From Thiomicrorhabdus aquaedulcis (GTDB taxonomy: Bacteria; Pseudomonadota; Gammaproteobacteria; Thiomicrospirales; Thiomicrospiraceae), in assembly GCF_004001325.1 (NCBI RefSeq), contig NZ_AP018722.1, forward strand, positions 620,001-684,000: a stretch of 64,000 bases of DNA, given 5' to 3'. Of this stretch, positions 37,181-48,025 are shown piece by piece (the first letter of the stretch is position 1; each line of letters opens with the position of its first letter). Under the pieces are notes generated by a model. The model was not told the origin of the DNA. It saw nothing but the letters and a program-made list of their open reading frames with translations, and searched no databases. Made by a program: the position numbers and the translations under genes.

Positions 37181-37913
37181 TAAGGGTTTAACTTAAATAC
37201 ACCAAAGTTGGCCGGTTGATCAAAATGAAGGGTTTGTTGGGATATGGGGTGCGTCAATGTCAAACTTTTGGCGTGCAATAAAAGGCGATTTGCTTGGCCT
37301 AGTGCAATGGGATCGGCGTATAAGTTATCGCCTAAAATGGGGTGGCCAAGTGCTTTCATGTGCACTCTAAGTTGATGCGAACGTCCTGTAATGGGGGTGA
37401 GTTCTACCCAAAATGCAGTGCAAGTAGCATTGGTCAAATCAAACTGTTTTAAGGTGTTCCAGTAGGTTTGTGCGTCTTTACCCCAGGTAAAGTCTACTAT
37501 TTGGCGAGGACGACGCTCCCAGTCGCAGCGCATGGGTAAGCGTATTTGTCCGTGCGATTGACTGGGCAGACCAGCGCAAACGGCGTGATAGGTTTTTTGG
37601 TTTGGCGGGTTTCAAATTGCCAGCTTAAATGGCGATGTGTTTCAGGATTTAATGCCAATACCATAATCCCCGATGTGTCCATGTCTAAGCGATGAACAAT
37701 TTTAGCGCTCGGATAATGCGGGTGCAAATGTGTGAGCAAGCACTCTTGATTTTCAGGGCTGCGACCCGCAACCGACAGCAATCCGCTGGGTTTATTAATC
37801 ACCAGTATGTTGCTATCGCTCCATAAAACCCAATCGTCCGAAAAAGAAAATTTAAGCGGGTGGATAGAGGGCGCTTTTAGCGAGGAGGGCGTGGCATTGA
37901 GAGGTGCGTGCAT
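37180..37913 (-). CDS. RluA-family pseudouridine synthase (frame broken)
   Basis: It converts uridine to pseudouridine in rRNA or tRNA. The N-terminal part (to about residue 100) contains the catalytic HRLDMDTSG near residue 74. The frame is lost at T6 37593-37598; one extra base gives TKKTYHAVCAGLPSQSHGQI, joining the second part, which has the family segment GRSHQLRVHMKALGHPILGD. The joined protein is about 244 residues without an S4 domain, as in RluA (which modifies 23S U746 and tRNA U32). The exact target is unproved. A separate RluC-like gene lies at 42432. Confidence 0.85.
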
Positions 37914-37967
37914 TTTAAAGAGTAGCCTTATAGAATGGCTTTACATTTTAATCTAAGGAGTGGGTCT

Positions 37968-38450
37968 ATGGCTAAGAAAGTGGCGGTATTATTTGTGTGC
38001 TTGGGCAATATTTGCCGTTCGCCGACAGCGCACGGTGTGTTTAGACAGTTGGTGCTTAATCAAGGGTTGAATGAGCGCATTCAAATTGACTCAGCCGGAA
38101 CAGCAGCCTATCACGTAGGAAAAGCCCCAGACAGTCGTTCAACATTGGTGGCAAAAGAGCGTGGCATAGACATGAGCGATTTACGTGCTCGTAAAGTCGA
38201 TTTTGGGGATTTTATTGAATATGATTATATTTTGGCGATGGATGAGGCGAATTTTAATCATTTAAAGGCCATGGCACTGCCTGAGCATTATTCTAAAATT
38301 AAGCTGTTTTTAGACTACAGTCAAGAGTTTGAAGAGCGCGAAGTGCCAGACCCATATTATGGCGGAGCAACTGGGTTTGACCACGTTTTTGATTTGGTAG
38401 AATCGGCGTCTAAGGGTTTACTGGCGCATATTAAGCAGCAGAATTTGTAA
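37968..38450 (+). CDS. Low-molecular-weight protein tyrosine phosphatase
   Basis: The 160-residue cytosolic phosphatase has the P-loop CLGNICRSP (Cys and Arg catalytic) at residues 11-19 and the general-acid Asp in DPYYGG near residue 128. ATG 37968 has AAGGAG upstream. It lies alone between convergent genes. Substrates in such bacteria are often tyrosine kinases or arginine-phosphorylated proteins, neither of which is seen here. Confidence 0.93.
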   Translation: MAKKVAVLFVCLGNICRSPTAHGVFRQLVLNQGLNERIQIDSAGTAAYHVGKAPDSRSTLVAKERGIDMSDLRARKVDFGDFIEYDYILAMDEANFNHLKAMALPEHYSKIKLFLDYSQEFEEREVPDPYYGGATGFDHVFDLVESASKGLLAHIKQQNL

Positions 38451-38483
38451 GGATATAGTAATAAGAGCGTGGGATTTTTAATG

Positions 38484-38527
38484 CCATAAACACAAAAAGC
38501 ACCCTGGGGTGCTTTTTGTGTTTATGG
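38484..38527. terminator. Bidirectional terminator, 44-base palindrome
   Basis: Two perfect 21-base arms around the centre TG, with A5 and T5 tracts inside the arms. It lies between the convergent phosphatase and RNase E genes and would terminate both. Confidence 0.9.
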
Positions 38528-38541
38528 CTGGTTAAAAAACC

Positions 38542-41482
38542 TTACTGGTTATTTGATGGCTCATTGTTAACAATGTGCACACCAGAGGTTTCATCTTCGC
38601 TTTCGCCTTCTTTACGACGGCGATTACGCGGTCTTCTAGAGGGACGAGTTTTTCTAGGGCGACGACTTGGTTCTGCAGTGGCATCGGCAGTCGTATCGGC
38701 AGTAGTTTCATCTTGTTGCACAGCCGCCGTTAAAGGCACTTCTTGACGGTTGTCGTCATGGTGCTGCACATCTGCGATGGGCTCTTGCGGCGCATCGCTT
38801 ATTTGCTGCAATTCCATTTGAAAAAGCACAGGCGCTGATTCAATGCTGGAATGAGCCGGTTCGTTAATAACAGGAGCCATTTCTATTTGAACGTCGGCTT
38901 GTGTGTCAGTGTTAACATCGGCACGAACATCGGTTGATACTAATACGGTTTGAACAGAAGGCGTTTCAGCCATGTCTGTAACCGGTTCGGTGGTGGTGCT
39001 CATTTCAGCGTGAGTGTCTTTTACCACTTCTTGAGCCACTTCTTGAACGGTTTCTTGAGCAGGTTCTTGAATAATAGGTTGCTCTATGGGTTGCTCAACG
39101 ATGTCTAAAATACGTTCTACCACACGCTCAACAGGTGTTTCGATGATGGTTTTGGTTTCAGCAATTGATCCAGGCATCGCTTCAGTCGCAGTGTTTACAT
39201 CAGATTCTAGCGGTAACTGAGCACTAAACGTCGCTAAGGTGTTGGCTGCAATCAGTTGTTGCGCTTCGTCTGAGGCAGGGTGCGGCGAATCAATCGACAT
39301 GTTTTCAGCACCATCAGGCGCACGACGACGACTGTTGTACGAACGAGTGTTGTAACGACTACGACGTTTTTGCGCTGGACGACGGCCTTGATTGCCTTCG
39401 GTGTCTTCACTGTCATCGCTCATTACTGGTGCGTCTTCAACGCTCAGGTCAGAGGCCAGTCCGTCTACAGCCAGCTCTAGGTCGCCTGGACGGTTTTCGC
39501 GTGGCTCACGACGATTACGGTTACTGGAACGCGAACGGTTAGGCTTTCTTTGACCTTCTGCTCCAGACTCATCGGTTCTGTCGTTTCTGCTTGTGTCTTG
39601 AACCGCCTCGTTCAAGTTTAGTTCAGACGTTTCGGCTGTCTCAGGGGGACGGCGACGGCTGTTACTATTATTACTGTTGCGGCGACTATTTTGTGAGCGG
39701 TTACCACGTCGTTCGTCGTTTTGGCTACGGCTTGAACGGCCGTTTGAGCGACGAATGGCTGGTTCAACCACGGCTTCTTCTTGTGTTTCAGGTTTGCTAA
39801 ATAACGCTTTCCAAACACGTTTGAACAGGCCTGGTTTAGCCGGTTCAGTTATCTGTGGCACAACACTGACTACTGGCGCAGGTGGTGCAGATTGCTGTAC
39901 GTTTTGTACGGCAGGCTCTTCTTTAATGATTTTTTGACGGGCTCGTGCTGATGTTCCAGTTCGGGCATTACCATCTCTTTGACTTCGTAACTGGCGCTCA
40001 CCGGCATCTCTTCGCCATGACGGGTACGATCCATGATGTACTGTGGAGTTTCGAGATGCTCATTGGGTACAATTAAGACGTGTAGATTGTGACGGTCTTC
40101 TACCTTAATAATTTGATTACGTTTTTCATTTAATAAAAACGTTGCTACGTCGACGGGCAGCTGAATGGTCACGCGGCGGGTGTTTTCTTTCATGCTTTCT
40201 TCTTCAAGCAAGCGCAAGATAGACAGGCCAAGCGATTCTACGCCACGAATGACCCCAACGCCTTTGCAACGTGGGCAAACAATTTGTGTGGATTCGTCAA
40301 TAGAAGGGCGCAGTCTTTGACGTGACATTTCAAGTAAACCAAAGCGAGATATTTTACCTATTTGCACGCGTGCGCGATCCGACTTAACGGCATCGCGCAT
40401 TTTGTTTTCAACGTCGCGCTGGTGCTTATTAGATTGCATGTCAATAAAGTCAATGACCACTAAACCGCCTAGGTCGCGTAAACGCAATTGGCGAGCAATT
40501 TCACACGCCGCTTCCATGTTGGTGTGAAACGCAGTTTCTTCAATGTCGCCACCTTTGGTAGAGCGACTTGAGTTAATGTCAATGGCCGTCAGGGCTTCGG
40601 TTATGTCAATAACAATGACACCCCCCGATGGCAAAACTACTTCACGTTGATAAGCGGATTCAATTTGAGATTCGATTTGAAAGCGTGTAAATAGCGGGAT
40701 TTTGTCTTGATAAGGCTTAACCTTATATACCTGTTGCGGCATTACGTGCTGAATAAATTCACGGGCTTTATGAAACGTGTCCATATCATCGATGATGATT
40801 TCGCCAATGTCTTGACGTAAATAATCTCGTATGGCCAAGATGACAATGTCCGATTCTTGATGAATTAAAAACGGTGCAGCTTTGCTATTAGTGGCTTGTT
40901 GAATGGAGCTCCATAATTGAACTAGGTAATCCACGCCCCATTGCAGTTCTTCGGTGCTTTTTCCTACACCGGCGGTGCGAATGATTAATCCCATGCCATC
41001 TGGAGTTTGTAAATCGCGCAGAGTATCACGAATGTCGGTGCGCTCGTCGCCTTCGATACGACGTGAAATGCCGCCCGCTTTGGGGTTGTTTGGCATCATC
41101 ACCACATAAGGACCTGCTAGGGTAATTTGTGTGGTTAAGGCCGCACCTTTGTTGCCGCGTTCTTCTTTTTGCACTTGGACAATGATTTCTTGTCCTTCGG
41201 TTAAAACGTCTTTGATACTAAAGCGGCCGTTGTTGGCTTTGCCGTCCGGAAAATACTCTTCAGCGACTTCTTTGAACGGTAAAAATCCGTGACGTTCGGC
41301 GCCGTAATCAATAAATGCGGCTTCTAAACTGGGTTCTATGCGTGTGATTCGGCCTTTGTAAATATTGGCTTTTTCTTTTGGTGGTGGGGGGTTTCTACAT
41401 CTAGGTCGTAGAGGGTTTGACCGTCTACTAGAGCAATGCGAATTTCTTCGGCTTGCGTGGCGTTTATCAGCATTCTTTTCAT
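38542..41482 (-). CDS. rne: Ribonuclease E, frame broken twice in this sequence
   Basis: The essential endonuclease starts at ATG 41482 ([20 protein letters not shown]). Its S1 domain, RNase H-like and DNase I-like catalytic parts follow, with [16 protein letters not shown] and VVIDFIDM holding the metal-binding aspartates, and the Zn-link CPRCKG. The C-terminal half is low-complexity, Arg/Asn-rich then acidic, the degradosome scaffold, ending at 38542. One base is missing near T5 41370-41374 (or in the adjacent G6), and another in T6 39930-39935; adding one at each joins the three segments into about 980 residues. A one-mismatch motif copy lies at 39824-39835. Confidence 0.93.
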
Positions 41483-42431
41483 GCTATTCTCTTTTTAGTT
41501 TGCTGAGAATACGGCAATACATAAGGGCAGCACACGGCTGAGCAAGATTGCGTTACGTTTGTTAAGGCGGGTTGTTACAGCAAAATAGGCTTGGTGAATA
41601 AAAGGTCGTTTGGGCAAGAGGTGCACGCACTCTATCTTGCAAGGCAAGCTGTTAGAAGTCGTAAGTTTACCGTTAAGCGGGGTAAAGGTACGCGTCATTT
41701 AGTCTTGCAATGTCGCTTTTAATCGGGTTGCTCGTCAGTGAGCAATTGAATCGACGTGTTCGGTTCAATCAAATTTAGGTTTCTACTTTACGTAACATTG
41801 GTATCGAGCAAGCATTCTTGATTATTATGGTTTTTGATGCTTGCTCTAGCCTTCAGAGTCGTCGTTGTACGCGAGTCTGTTTTAAACAAAACGTGGGCTT
41901 TATCGCTTTACCGTAGCGTTAACCAAGCGTCTTACAACCACGAGCAACTCAACTAATTATGAGTTGGGGTTTGCAGTTTGATTAACTTACTAGGCACGGT
42001 TTAATAGAGTGTTTTTGGTCTATATTAAATGGCGTGATTAGGCTGGTCTTGTATTGATGTATTCTGCAGAGTTTTATTTAACCCTTTAAACACACCTTAA
42101 CTATTCACAAACAAAATAAAAATAATGGGGAATATCGGTGGGGTTTAAAGGGCGGGGTTTTGTCAAAAATTCTGGGACGTTTTAGGAAAATCAGCTATTT
42201 TGGCTGTTTAATCGTAACGTTAACACCGCTTAAAATTTAAGCATCGCAAATATAACACTCAATTTGCCCTCTTGCAATGACATATTACGCCTAGCCATGT
42301 AAACTTAGCCAAATTTAAGAGCTGAGCCAATTCAAACCAAGTAATGCATTGTAAAAAGTGTAGCCAGTTCATGCCGTACATTCAATAATACATGCGTTTG
42401 CTAATACGTTATAACCAAGAGAAGCACACTG
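41483..42431. other. Long divergent region between rne and rluC
   Basis: This 949-base region holds no gene I can support; a short minus-strand reading frame at 41495-41698 has no recognisable product. The part next to rne should be its 5' leader, which in E. coli is long and controls rne by RNase E cleavage. No copy of the 12-base palindrome occurs here. Confidence 0.6.
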
Positions 42432-43376
42432 ATGATTCCCCCTAAAGCCCAATTAATTGAGGTGACCGAAGAAGATGCCGGTCAACGCGTCGATAATTTT
42501 TTAATGCGCCATCTGCGTAAAGCACCTAGAACCCTGATTTATCGGATTGTGCGCAAGGGCGAGGTGCGGGTTAATAAAGGTCGAGTGCAGGCCAGTACCC
42601 GTTTAAAAAATGGCGATGTGGTGCGCATACCGCCAGTGTTTATGCCCGAAAAAGACGTGGTGCTCGAAAGCGATATTCCACACAGTGAAATGCAGCGCAT
42701 TGAAGAGCATATTTTGTATGAAGATAAAGACTTAATGGTGGTTAATAAACCGTCGGGTGTGGCGGTGCATGGCGGCAGTGGTTTAAGTTGGGGTTTGATT
42801 GAGATGCTTCGTCTTCTGCGCCCTTTGGCTAAGCGTTTAGAGTTGGTGCATCGCATTGATCGTGATACATCAGGCTGTTTGTTAATTGCTAAAAAGGCGT
42901 CGGTGTTAAAAAATTTACACGAGCAAATTAGAGAAGATAAGCTGGATAAACGCTATTTGGCCATCGTCACCGGTCATTGGCCAAAAGGTATGGCTAAGGT
43001 TGATTTGCCCCTGCGCAAGGATACTTTGCCAGACGGCGGTTGGAATGTGTGTGTGGCGCAAAACGGCAAGCCCGCAGTGAGTTACTTTACGGTAGAGCGC
43101 AGATTAAAAGGTTCTGATTTGGTGTCGGTTAAATTAAAGACTGGTCGAACCCATCAAATTAGGGTGCACGCGCTGTCGCAAGGTTGTGCGTTGCTGGGGG
43201 ACGATAAGTATGGCGATCGAGCCGTTAACAAACAGTATCGTCCTATGGGGATGAAGCGTTTGGCGTTGCACGCGCAATTTTTAGGGTTTACTCATCCCGT
43301 TACTGAGCAGTGGATGTTAATGGAAGCGCCGTTGTGGCCAGATTTTAAACACATTATTGACGTATTGGCGGAATAA
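42432..43376 (+). CDS. rluC: Ribosomal large-subunit pseudouridine synthase C
   Basis: The 314-residue protein has an N-terminal S4 RNA-binding domain (about residues 15-75, GQRVDNFLMRHL) and the catalytic domain with HRIDRDTSG near residue 144 (Asp nucleophile) and GRTHQIRVHALSQGCALLGD. RluC modifies three 23S uridines. Position divergent from rne and followed by a HAD phosphatase is the same as in many gammaproteobacteria. Confidence 0.93.
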   Translation: MIPPKAQLIEVTEEDAGQRVDNFLMRHLRKAPRTLIYRIVRKGEVRVNKGRVQASTRLKNGDVVRIPPVFMPEKDVVLESDIPHSEMQRIEEHILYEDKDLMVVNKPSGVAVHGGSGLSWGLIEMLRLLRPLAKRLELVHRIDRDTSGCLLIAKKASVLKNLHEQIREDKLDKRYLAIVTGHWPKGMAKVDLPLRKDTLPDGGWNVCVAQNGKPAVSYFTVERRLKGSDLVSVKLKTGRTHQIRVHALSQGCALLGDDKYGDRAVNKQYRPMGMKRLALHAQFLGFTHPVTEQWMLMEAPLWPDFKHIIDVLAE

Positions 43377-43378
43377 TT

Positions 43379-44056
43379 ATGCATGACATGAGTAAGGTGC
43401 AAAAAAAATACAAGCTGGTTATTTTTGACTGGGACGGTACTTTAATGGATTCGGAGATGCGAATAGTGGCTTCGATTCAAGCGGCCGCTGCACACTGCGG
43501 GCTGCCTGTATTGTCGCACCATGAGTCTAAGCAAATTATTGGTTTGAGTTTGGATAAAGCCATACTGGGGCTGTACCCCAGTGCATCAGGTGAGCAGGTT
43601 GAGCAGATGAGTGCTGCGTACAGTCAGCATTTTTTGGAAGAGTCATTGGTGGAAATGGTTCCCTTTTCGGGGGCAGAGTCACTGTTGTTTAGCTTAAGGC
43701 AGCAAGGTGTTAAGTTGGCTGTGGCCACGGGTAAAAGTCGTCGTGGTTTAGATCAGGTGTTGAGTCAGTGTGGTTTTGGTGGGTATTTTGACATTACGCG
43801 CACTCCGCACGAATCGGCATCAAAACCCGATCCGCTTATGTTGCAACAGATTTTAATGCACTTAAATATCGCGGTGAGTGATGCGGTGATGGTGGGTGAT
43901 ACATCGTTTGATTTGCAGATGGCTCAATCCATTAATATGGATGCGATTGCCTTGGGGCATGGTGTACATGAACTCGATGTTTTGGCGGCGTTTAATCCTG
44001 TGGTGCAATGCGACGATTTGCATCAATTGCACGCTTGGCTAATGGCTCGGCTTTAA
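43379..44056 (+). CDS. HAD-family phosphatase, phosphoglycolate phosphatase-like
   Basis: The 225-residue soluble hydrolase has motif I FDWDGTLMDS (nucleophile and acid Asp), a small cap domain, motif II VATGKS and motif III/IV SKPDPLML with VGDTSFDLQMA. It starts three bases after rluC, probably in the same operon. It is Gph/YqaB-like; the true substrate cannot be told from the sequence. Confidence 0.88.
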   Translation: MHDMSKVQKKYKLVIFDWDGTLMDSEMRIVASIQAAAAHCGLPVLSHHESKQIIGLSLDKAILGLYPSASGEQVEQMSAAYSQHFLEESLVEMVPFSGAESLLFSLRQQGVKLAVATGKSRRGLDQVLSQCGFGGYFDITRTPHESASKPDPLMLQQILMHLNIAVSDAVMVGDTSFDLQMAQSINMDAIALGHGVHELDVLAAFNPVVQCDDLHQLHAWLMARL

Positions 44057-44127
44057 CATTTTAGGTTTTTAAAGTTTTAAGGTTTAGAAAGCGTATTGCC
44101 TTCCTTGCTAAGCGACTCGCCTAATCA

Positions 44128-44139
44128 ACCAGGCCTGGT
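44128..44139. repeat. ACCAGGCCTGGT motif between convergent genes
   Basis: Perfect copy between the HAD phosphatase and Maf genes. No T-run follows. Confidence 0.95.
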
Positions 44140-44162
44140 AGGGTGGGTGGTGTAGTTTATTT

Positions 44163-44822
44163 TTATGGCGCGGCATTATAAAGGTATGGCAGTTCATAAC
44201 CCATTTTTAAGAAAATGCTGGTGAGTTCAATGAGCGGCAAGCCAATTAATGCGTTGGGATCGGTGCTGTTAATCGCGCTAAATAATGTAATGCCTAAACC
44301 TTCTGATTTAAAACTGCCCGCACAATTTAACGGTTGTTCGAGTGCTATATAGTTATGAATAACCGAGTCGCTTAAGTGTCTAAAGTGCACATCGGTTTGG
44401 TCTAGCGCTTGGAAGGTTTGCTGAGTATGAGTGTTGATGACCACCAGGCCTGTGTAAAAGGTAATGACCTGGCCGCTAAATTGTTTTAATTGAGCAAATG
44501 CATTTTCAGGTGTGTGGGGCTTGCCAATGGCTTGATCATTAAATACAGCGCATTGGTCAGACGCAATAATAATATGGTGCGAAAAGTCTTGAGTAAGCGC
44601 CTGTGCTTTTTGCAGTGATAGTCGCATAACCATGGCGTTAGGCGTTTCGTTGGGCAAAGGGGTTTCATTAATATTGGGGCTGGCTTGCACAAAATTAAGA
44701 TGCAGCTTTGACAATAATTGTTTACGAAAAATGGAGCTCGAACCCAAAACAATGTTAGGCATGTTGCCGCTAAGCGTCTTATGTAATGGGTTGTTTGGTG
44801 GCTGTGGGTTGGTGATTGACAT
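44163..44822 (-). CDS. Maf-like nucleotide pyrophosphatase (YceF type)
   Basis: The 219-residue protein hydrolyses modified nucleotides such as 7-methyl-GTP. The family N-terminus LGSSSIFRKQLL lies at about residues 26-37, then IIASDQCAVFN and CAGSFKSEGLG. The first 20 residues exceed the usual start; ATG at MPNIVLGSS (about 44762) may be the real one. It lies divergent from yceD-rpmF, as in E. coli. Confidence 0.88.
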   Translation of the reverse strand: MSITNPQPPNNPLHKTLSGNMPNIVLGSSSIFRKQLLSKLHLNFVQASPNINETPLPNETPNAMVMRLSLQKAQALTQDFSHHIIIASDQCAVFNDQAIGKPHTPENAFAQLKQFSGQVITFYTGLVVINTHTQQTFQALDQTDVHFRHLSDSVIHNYIALEQPLNCAGSFKSEGLGITLFSAINSTDPNALIGLPLIELTSIFLKMGYELPYLYNAAP

Positions 44823-45068
44823 GTGTGTTGGGTCATCCTATGGTGGCGAGTCTAACGCTTGTTTGGCTTAACTTATTTGGTTTGGATTAGGTGGTCGGGG
44901 ATAAATTAGGCGCTAAGTTCTATAAAAAGAAACCTTAAGAAAGTGCTAAAACAGTCGCCTTATCAAAAGGTTGCGGTGTCAATGAGATTTAAGGTCGCCA
45001 GTGTATTTGCTGCGTAAACCAGATTAGCAAAAAAGTAGACATATTTTCATGAAAAATAAGCGGTTTTT

Positions 45069-45097
45069 TTGACTTCACTGCATGATACGAGTATTAT
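45069..45097 (+). promoter_or_regulatory. sigma70-type promoter overlapping the yceD start
   Basis: TTGACT and TATTAT are separated by 17 bases. The predicted start of transcription is near 45104, two bases before ATG 45106, which suggests a leaderless yceD message. Confidence 0.6.
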
Positions 45098-45105
45098 TCG
45101 CCGCT

Positions 45106-45639
45106 ATGTTTGACAAGCTCCCTGAACTGATCGACCCAATCTACTCGGTAAACCATAATAAACACTTTGTGGGACGAGTCAACCAAGCACGTTTAAAACG
45201 CTTGGCAGATATGGTTTTGTCTGCAGATCGTGAGGTTGAGGTTCAGTTAGATTTTTATTATGACAGGGCGTTGCGATTTCCAGCCTTTGTTATGAAGTTA
45301 AAAACCAATTTGAATTTGCAATGCCAACGTTCCCTAAAGCCGTTTGACTATGCTGTTGAAACAGAAGTTAAAGGTATCTTTACTGAATCGATGGCGTTGA
45401 TAGATGATTTACCCGCCGATATTGAGGTATACGATCTTGAGGGTGGAAAAGTTTCCCCCCTTGGGTGGATAGAAGATGAACTCTTATTGTGTGTGCCAAT
45501 CGCACCGATTGATGAGCAAAACTCTATGGATTATGAAAATGATTCGATTCCCGATGTTGTTGCGAAAGAAACAGTGCTTCAAGAAGAAGCGTTTAAAAAA
45601 CCCAATCCGTTTGCAGTTTTGCAAGGGTTAAAGAAATAA
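45106..45639 (+). CDS. yceD: YceD/DUF177 protein
   Basis: The 177-residue protein is the conserved partner of rpmF and has been linked to 23S rRNA synthesis or processing. It has the family C-terminus KPNPFAVLQGLKK and a single Cys in NLQCQRSLKPFDY. The family starts near MFDKLPELIDP, so ATG 45106 is preferred to 45082, which lies inside the promoter. No ribosome-binding site precedes it. It is first in the rpmF-plsX-fab cluster. Confidence 0.88.
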   Translation: MFDKLPELIDPIYSVNHNKHFVGRVNQARLKRLADMVLSADREVEVQLDFYYDRALRFPAFVMKLKTNLNLQCQRSLKPFDYAVETEVKGIFTESMALIDDLPADIEVYDLEGGKVSPLGWIEDELLLCVPIAPIDEQNSMDYENDSIPDVVAKETVLQEEAFKKPNPFAVLQGLKK

Positions 45640-45664
45640 AAGATTTTATATTTAGGAGAAGCTC

Positions 45665-45841
45665 ATGGCCGTTCAAAAGAGTCGTAAAACCCCTTCAAGA
45701 CGTGGTATGCGTCGTTCACACGATGCGTTAAGCGCACCAACATTAACCGTTGATGAAACTACGGGTGAAGTTCACCGTCGTCACCATGTAACGGCTGATG
45801 GTTATTACAAAGGCAAAAAAGTCGTTCAAGATAAGGCGTAA
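45665..45841 (+). CDS. rpmF: Ribosomal protein bL32
   Basis: The 58-residue protein starts [20 protein letters not shown], the standard bL32 sequence, with AGGAG upstream. It lacks the Cys pairs of zinc-binding forms, as usual in gammaproteobacteria. It lies seven bases upstream of plsX. Confidence 0.96.
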   Translation: MAVQKSRKTPSRRGMRRSHDALSAPTLTVDETTGEVHRRHHVTADGYYKGKKVVQDKA

Positions 45842-45847
45842 CAGCTC

Positions 45848-46930
45848 TTGTCTATTAACATTGCCATTGATGCAATGGGCGGTGATCACGGAATCCGTGT
45901 TACCGTCCCCGCATCGCTTGATGCGTTAACCGCATTTTCAGACATTCACATTATTTTGGTTGGCAAAGAAGACCTTATTAATGCTGAACTCTCTAAACAT
46001 TCCTATGATTCCTCCCGTCTTACGGTTCAACACGCTGATGAAGTGGTTGAAATGGACGACCTACCCTCTAAAGCTTTGCGTATTAAACGTAACTCATCCA
46101 TGCGAATTGCCTTAAATCTAGTAAAAGATGATCTTGCCCAGGCTTGCGTTAGTGCGGGTAATACTGGCGCTTTAATGGCGGTGGCCAAGTTTGTTTTAAA
46201 AACTTTGCCGGGAATTGATCGTCCTGCCATCTGTACGGCTATGCCCACCATAAAAGGCCATGTGCACATGCTTGATTTGGGCGCAAACGTTGGATGCAGT
46301 GGTCAAAATTTGGCGCAGTTTGCAATAATGGGTTCTGTGTTAGCGGGCGCCATGGATGATAATTTGAGTCCACGAGTTGGCTTGTTAAACATTGGTGAAG
46401 AGGAAATTAAAGGACACCAACGTATTAAGGATGCGCACGTTATTTTACGTGCATCTGACATTAACTACATTGGCTATGTTGAGGGCGATGATATTTTTAA
46501 GGGTAATACCGATGTGGTTGCCTGTGATGGTTTTGATGGCAATATTGCATTAAAAGCCAGTGAAGGTGTTGCCAAAATGATCTCTTTTTATTTAAAAGAG
46601 GCCTTTACTCGTAACATCTTTACTAAATTTATTGCGTTATTGGCATACCCAGTCCTTAAGTCTTTTAAAAACAAGGTAGACCCTCGTCGATACAATGGAG
46701 CATCTTTATTAGGGTTGCGTAAAATTGTCATTAAAAGTCATGGCGGTGCAGATCAATTTGGTTATTTTTACGCCATCGCTGAAGCTCGTTTAGAAGTCTC
46801 TAAAAATGTACCTGAACGCATCGCTGCAGAAGTTGCAAAATTATTGATAATAAAAGACAAAGTTCAATTGGCAGATGATTTAAGCACACCATTACCTGCT
46901 TCCAATCCTCTAACGGCTGTTGCTAGTTAA
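45848..46930 (+). CDS. plsX: Phosphate acyltransferase PlsX
   Basis: The 360-residue enzyme turns acyl-ACP and phosphate into acyl-phosphate for phospholipid synthesis. It starts at TTG 45848 ([14 protein letters not shown]), seven bases after rpmF, with no clear own ribosome-binding site, so translational coupling is likely. Further family segments are [12 protein letters not shown] and [20 protein letters not shown]. Length is normal. Confidence 0.94.
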   Translation: MSINIAIDAMGGDHGIRVTVPASLDALTAFSDIHIILVGKEDLINAELSKHSYDSSRLTVQHADEVVEMDDLPSKALRIKRNSSMRIALNLVKDDLAQACVSAGNTGALMAVAKFVLKTLPGIDRPAICTAMPTIKGHVHMLDLGANVGCSGQNLAQFAIMGSVLAGAMDDNLSPRVGLLNIGEEEIKGHQRIKDAHVILRASDINYIGYVEGDDIFKGNTDVVACDGFDGNIALKASEGVAKMISFYLKEAFTRNIFTKFIALLAYPVLKSFKNKVDPRRYNGASLLGLRKIVIKSHGGADQFGYFYAIAEARLEVSKNVPERIAAEVAKLLIIKDKVQLADDLSTPLPASNPLTAVAS

Positions 46931-46980
46931 GGTTGTCGTCTGCTTTAACCTTTTCCTCCCTCCCAGATAAAAGAGTGGTC

Positions 46981-47958
46981 ATGAATCAAAAAATATACAG
47001 TCGAATTATTGGAACAGGTGGGTATTTACCCGAAAAAATTCTGACCAATCTTGAACTTGAAAAATTGGTTGATACCAGCGATGAATGGATACGTGAACGT
47101 ACGGGTATTGAGCAACGTCACATAGCCGCCGAAGGTCAAACCACTTGTGATTTGGCCGAAATAGCCTCAAGACGCGCACTTGACATGGCGGGTGTTGAAG
47201 CCAGTCAAATCGATTTAATTATTGTCGCTACTACAACGCCCGATAAGATTTTTCCAAGTACGGCCTGCTTATTACAGCAACGTTTAGCGATTCATGGTTG
47301 CCCAGCTTTTGATGTACAAGCCGTGTGTTCTGGTTTTATTTATGCTTTAAGCGTGGCTGACCAGTTTATTAAAACCGGCATGTCTAAATGTGTCTTGGTG
47401 GTGGGTGCAGAAACCCTATCGCGCATTACCAATTGGCAAGATCGCAACACATGTGTGTTGTTTGGTGATGGCGCCGGTGCTGTATTGTTACAGGCATCTG
47501 AACAGCCGGGTATTTTGTCTACCCATATTCATGCTGATGGCGAGTTTGAAGAGTTATTGCACGTGCCATCAGGCCCGTCTAAACTTCCCAAAAGTGATGA
47601 TATTTCTGAGCGCACAATGGCAATGAAAGGTAATGAGGTTTTTAAAATAGCGGTCAATACACTGAGTAAAATCGCTATCGAGACACTCGAAGCCAATCAG
47701 ATGCAAAAAGAAGACGTTGATTGGCTGGTTCCGCATCAGGCCAATTTAAGAATAATTTTGGCTACGGCAAAGAAATTAAAGCTAACCGATGAGCAAACGG
47801 TGATTACCGTGCACAAGCACGCTAATACTTCAAGCGCATCTGTGCCGTTGGCGTTGGACGAGGCCATTAGAGATGGTCGGATTCAACGTGGCCATACCTT
47901 GTTGCTTGAAGCGTTTGGTGGTGGATTTACGTGGGGCTCAGCTCTCATTAAATATTGA
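46981..47958 (+). CDS. fabH: 3-oxoacyl-ACP synthase III
   Basis: The 325-residue enzyme starts fatty-acid synthesis by condensing acetyl-CoA with malonyl-ACP. The catalytic triad is visible: Cys in VQAVCSGF (about residue 114), His in VPHQANLRI, and Asn in [11 protein letters not shown] 46981 is chosen over 46933 because it matches the family N-terminus. Confidence 0.96.
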   Translation: MNQKIYSRIIGTGGYLPEKILTNLELEKLVDTSDEWIRERTGIEQRHIAAEGQTTCDLAEIASRRALDMAGVEASQIDLIIVATTTPDKIFPSTACLLQQRLAIHGCPAFDVQAVCSGFIYALSVADQFIKTGMSKCVLVVGAETLSRITNWQDRNTCVLFGDGAGAVLLQASEQPGILSTHIHADGEFEELLHVPSGPSKLPKSDDISERTMAMKGNEVFKIAVNTLSKIAIETLEANQMQKEDVDWLVPHQANLRIILATAKKLKLTDEQTVITVHKHANTSSASVPLALDEAIRDGRIQRGHTLLLEAFGGGFTWGSALIKY

Positions 47959-48025
47959 GACTACGATTCTTATGTCGGTACTGAGTTTTTATACCGCGTA
48001 GCAAATTTTGTAAAGGGTGTTATTC

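Noticed and set aside
41495-41698. 67-residue minus-strand frame upstream of rne
   Set aside because: No recognisable family, composition or ribosome-binding site; it lies in the expected rne leader.
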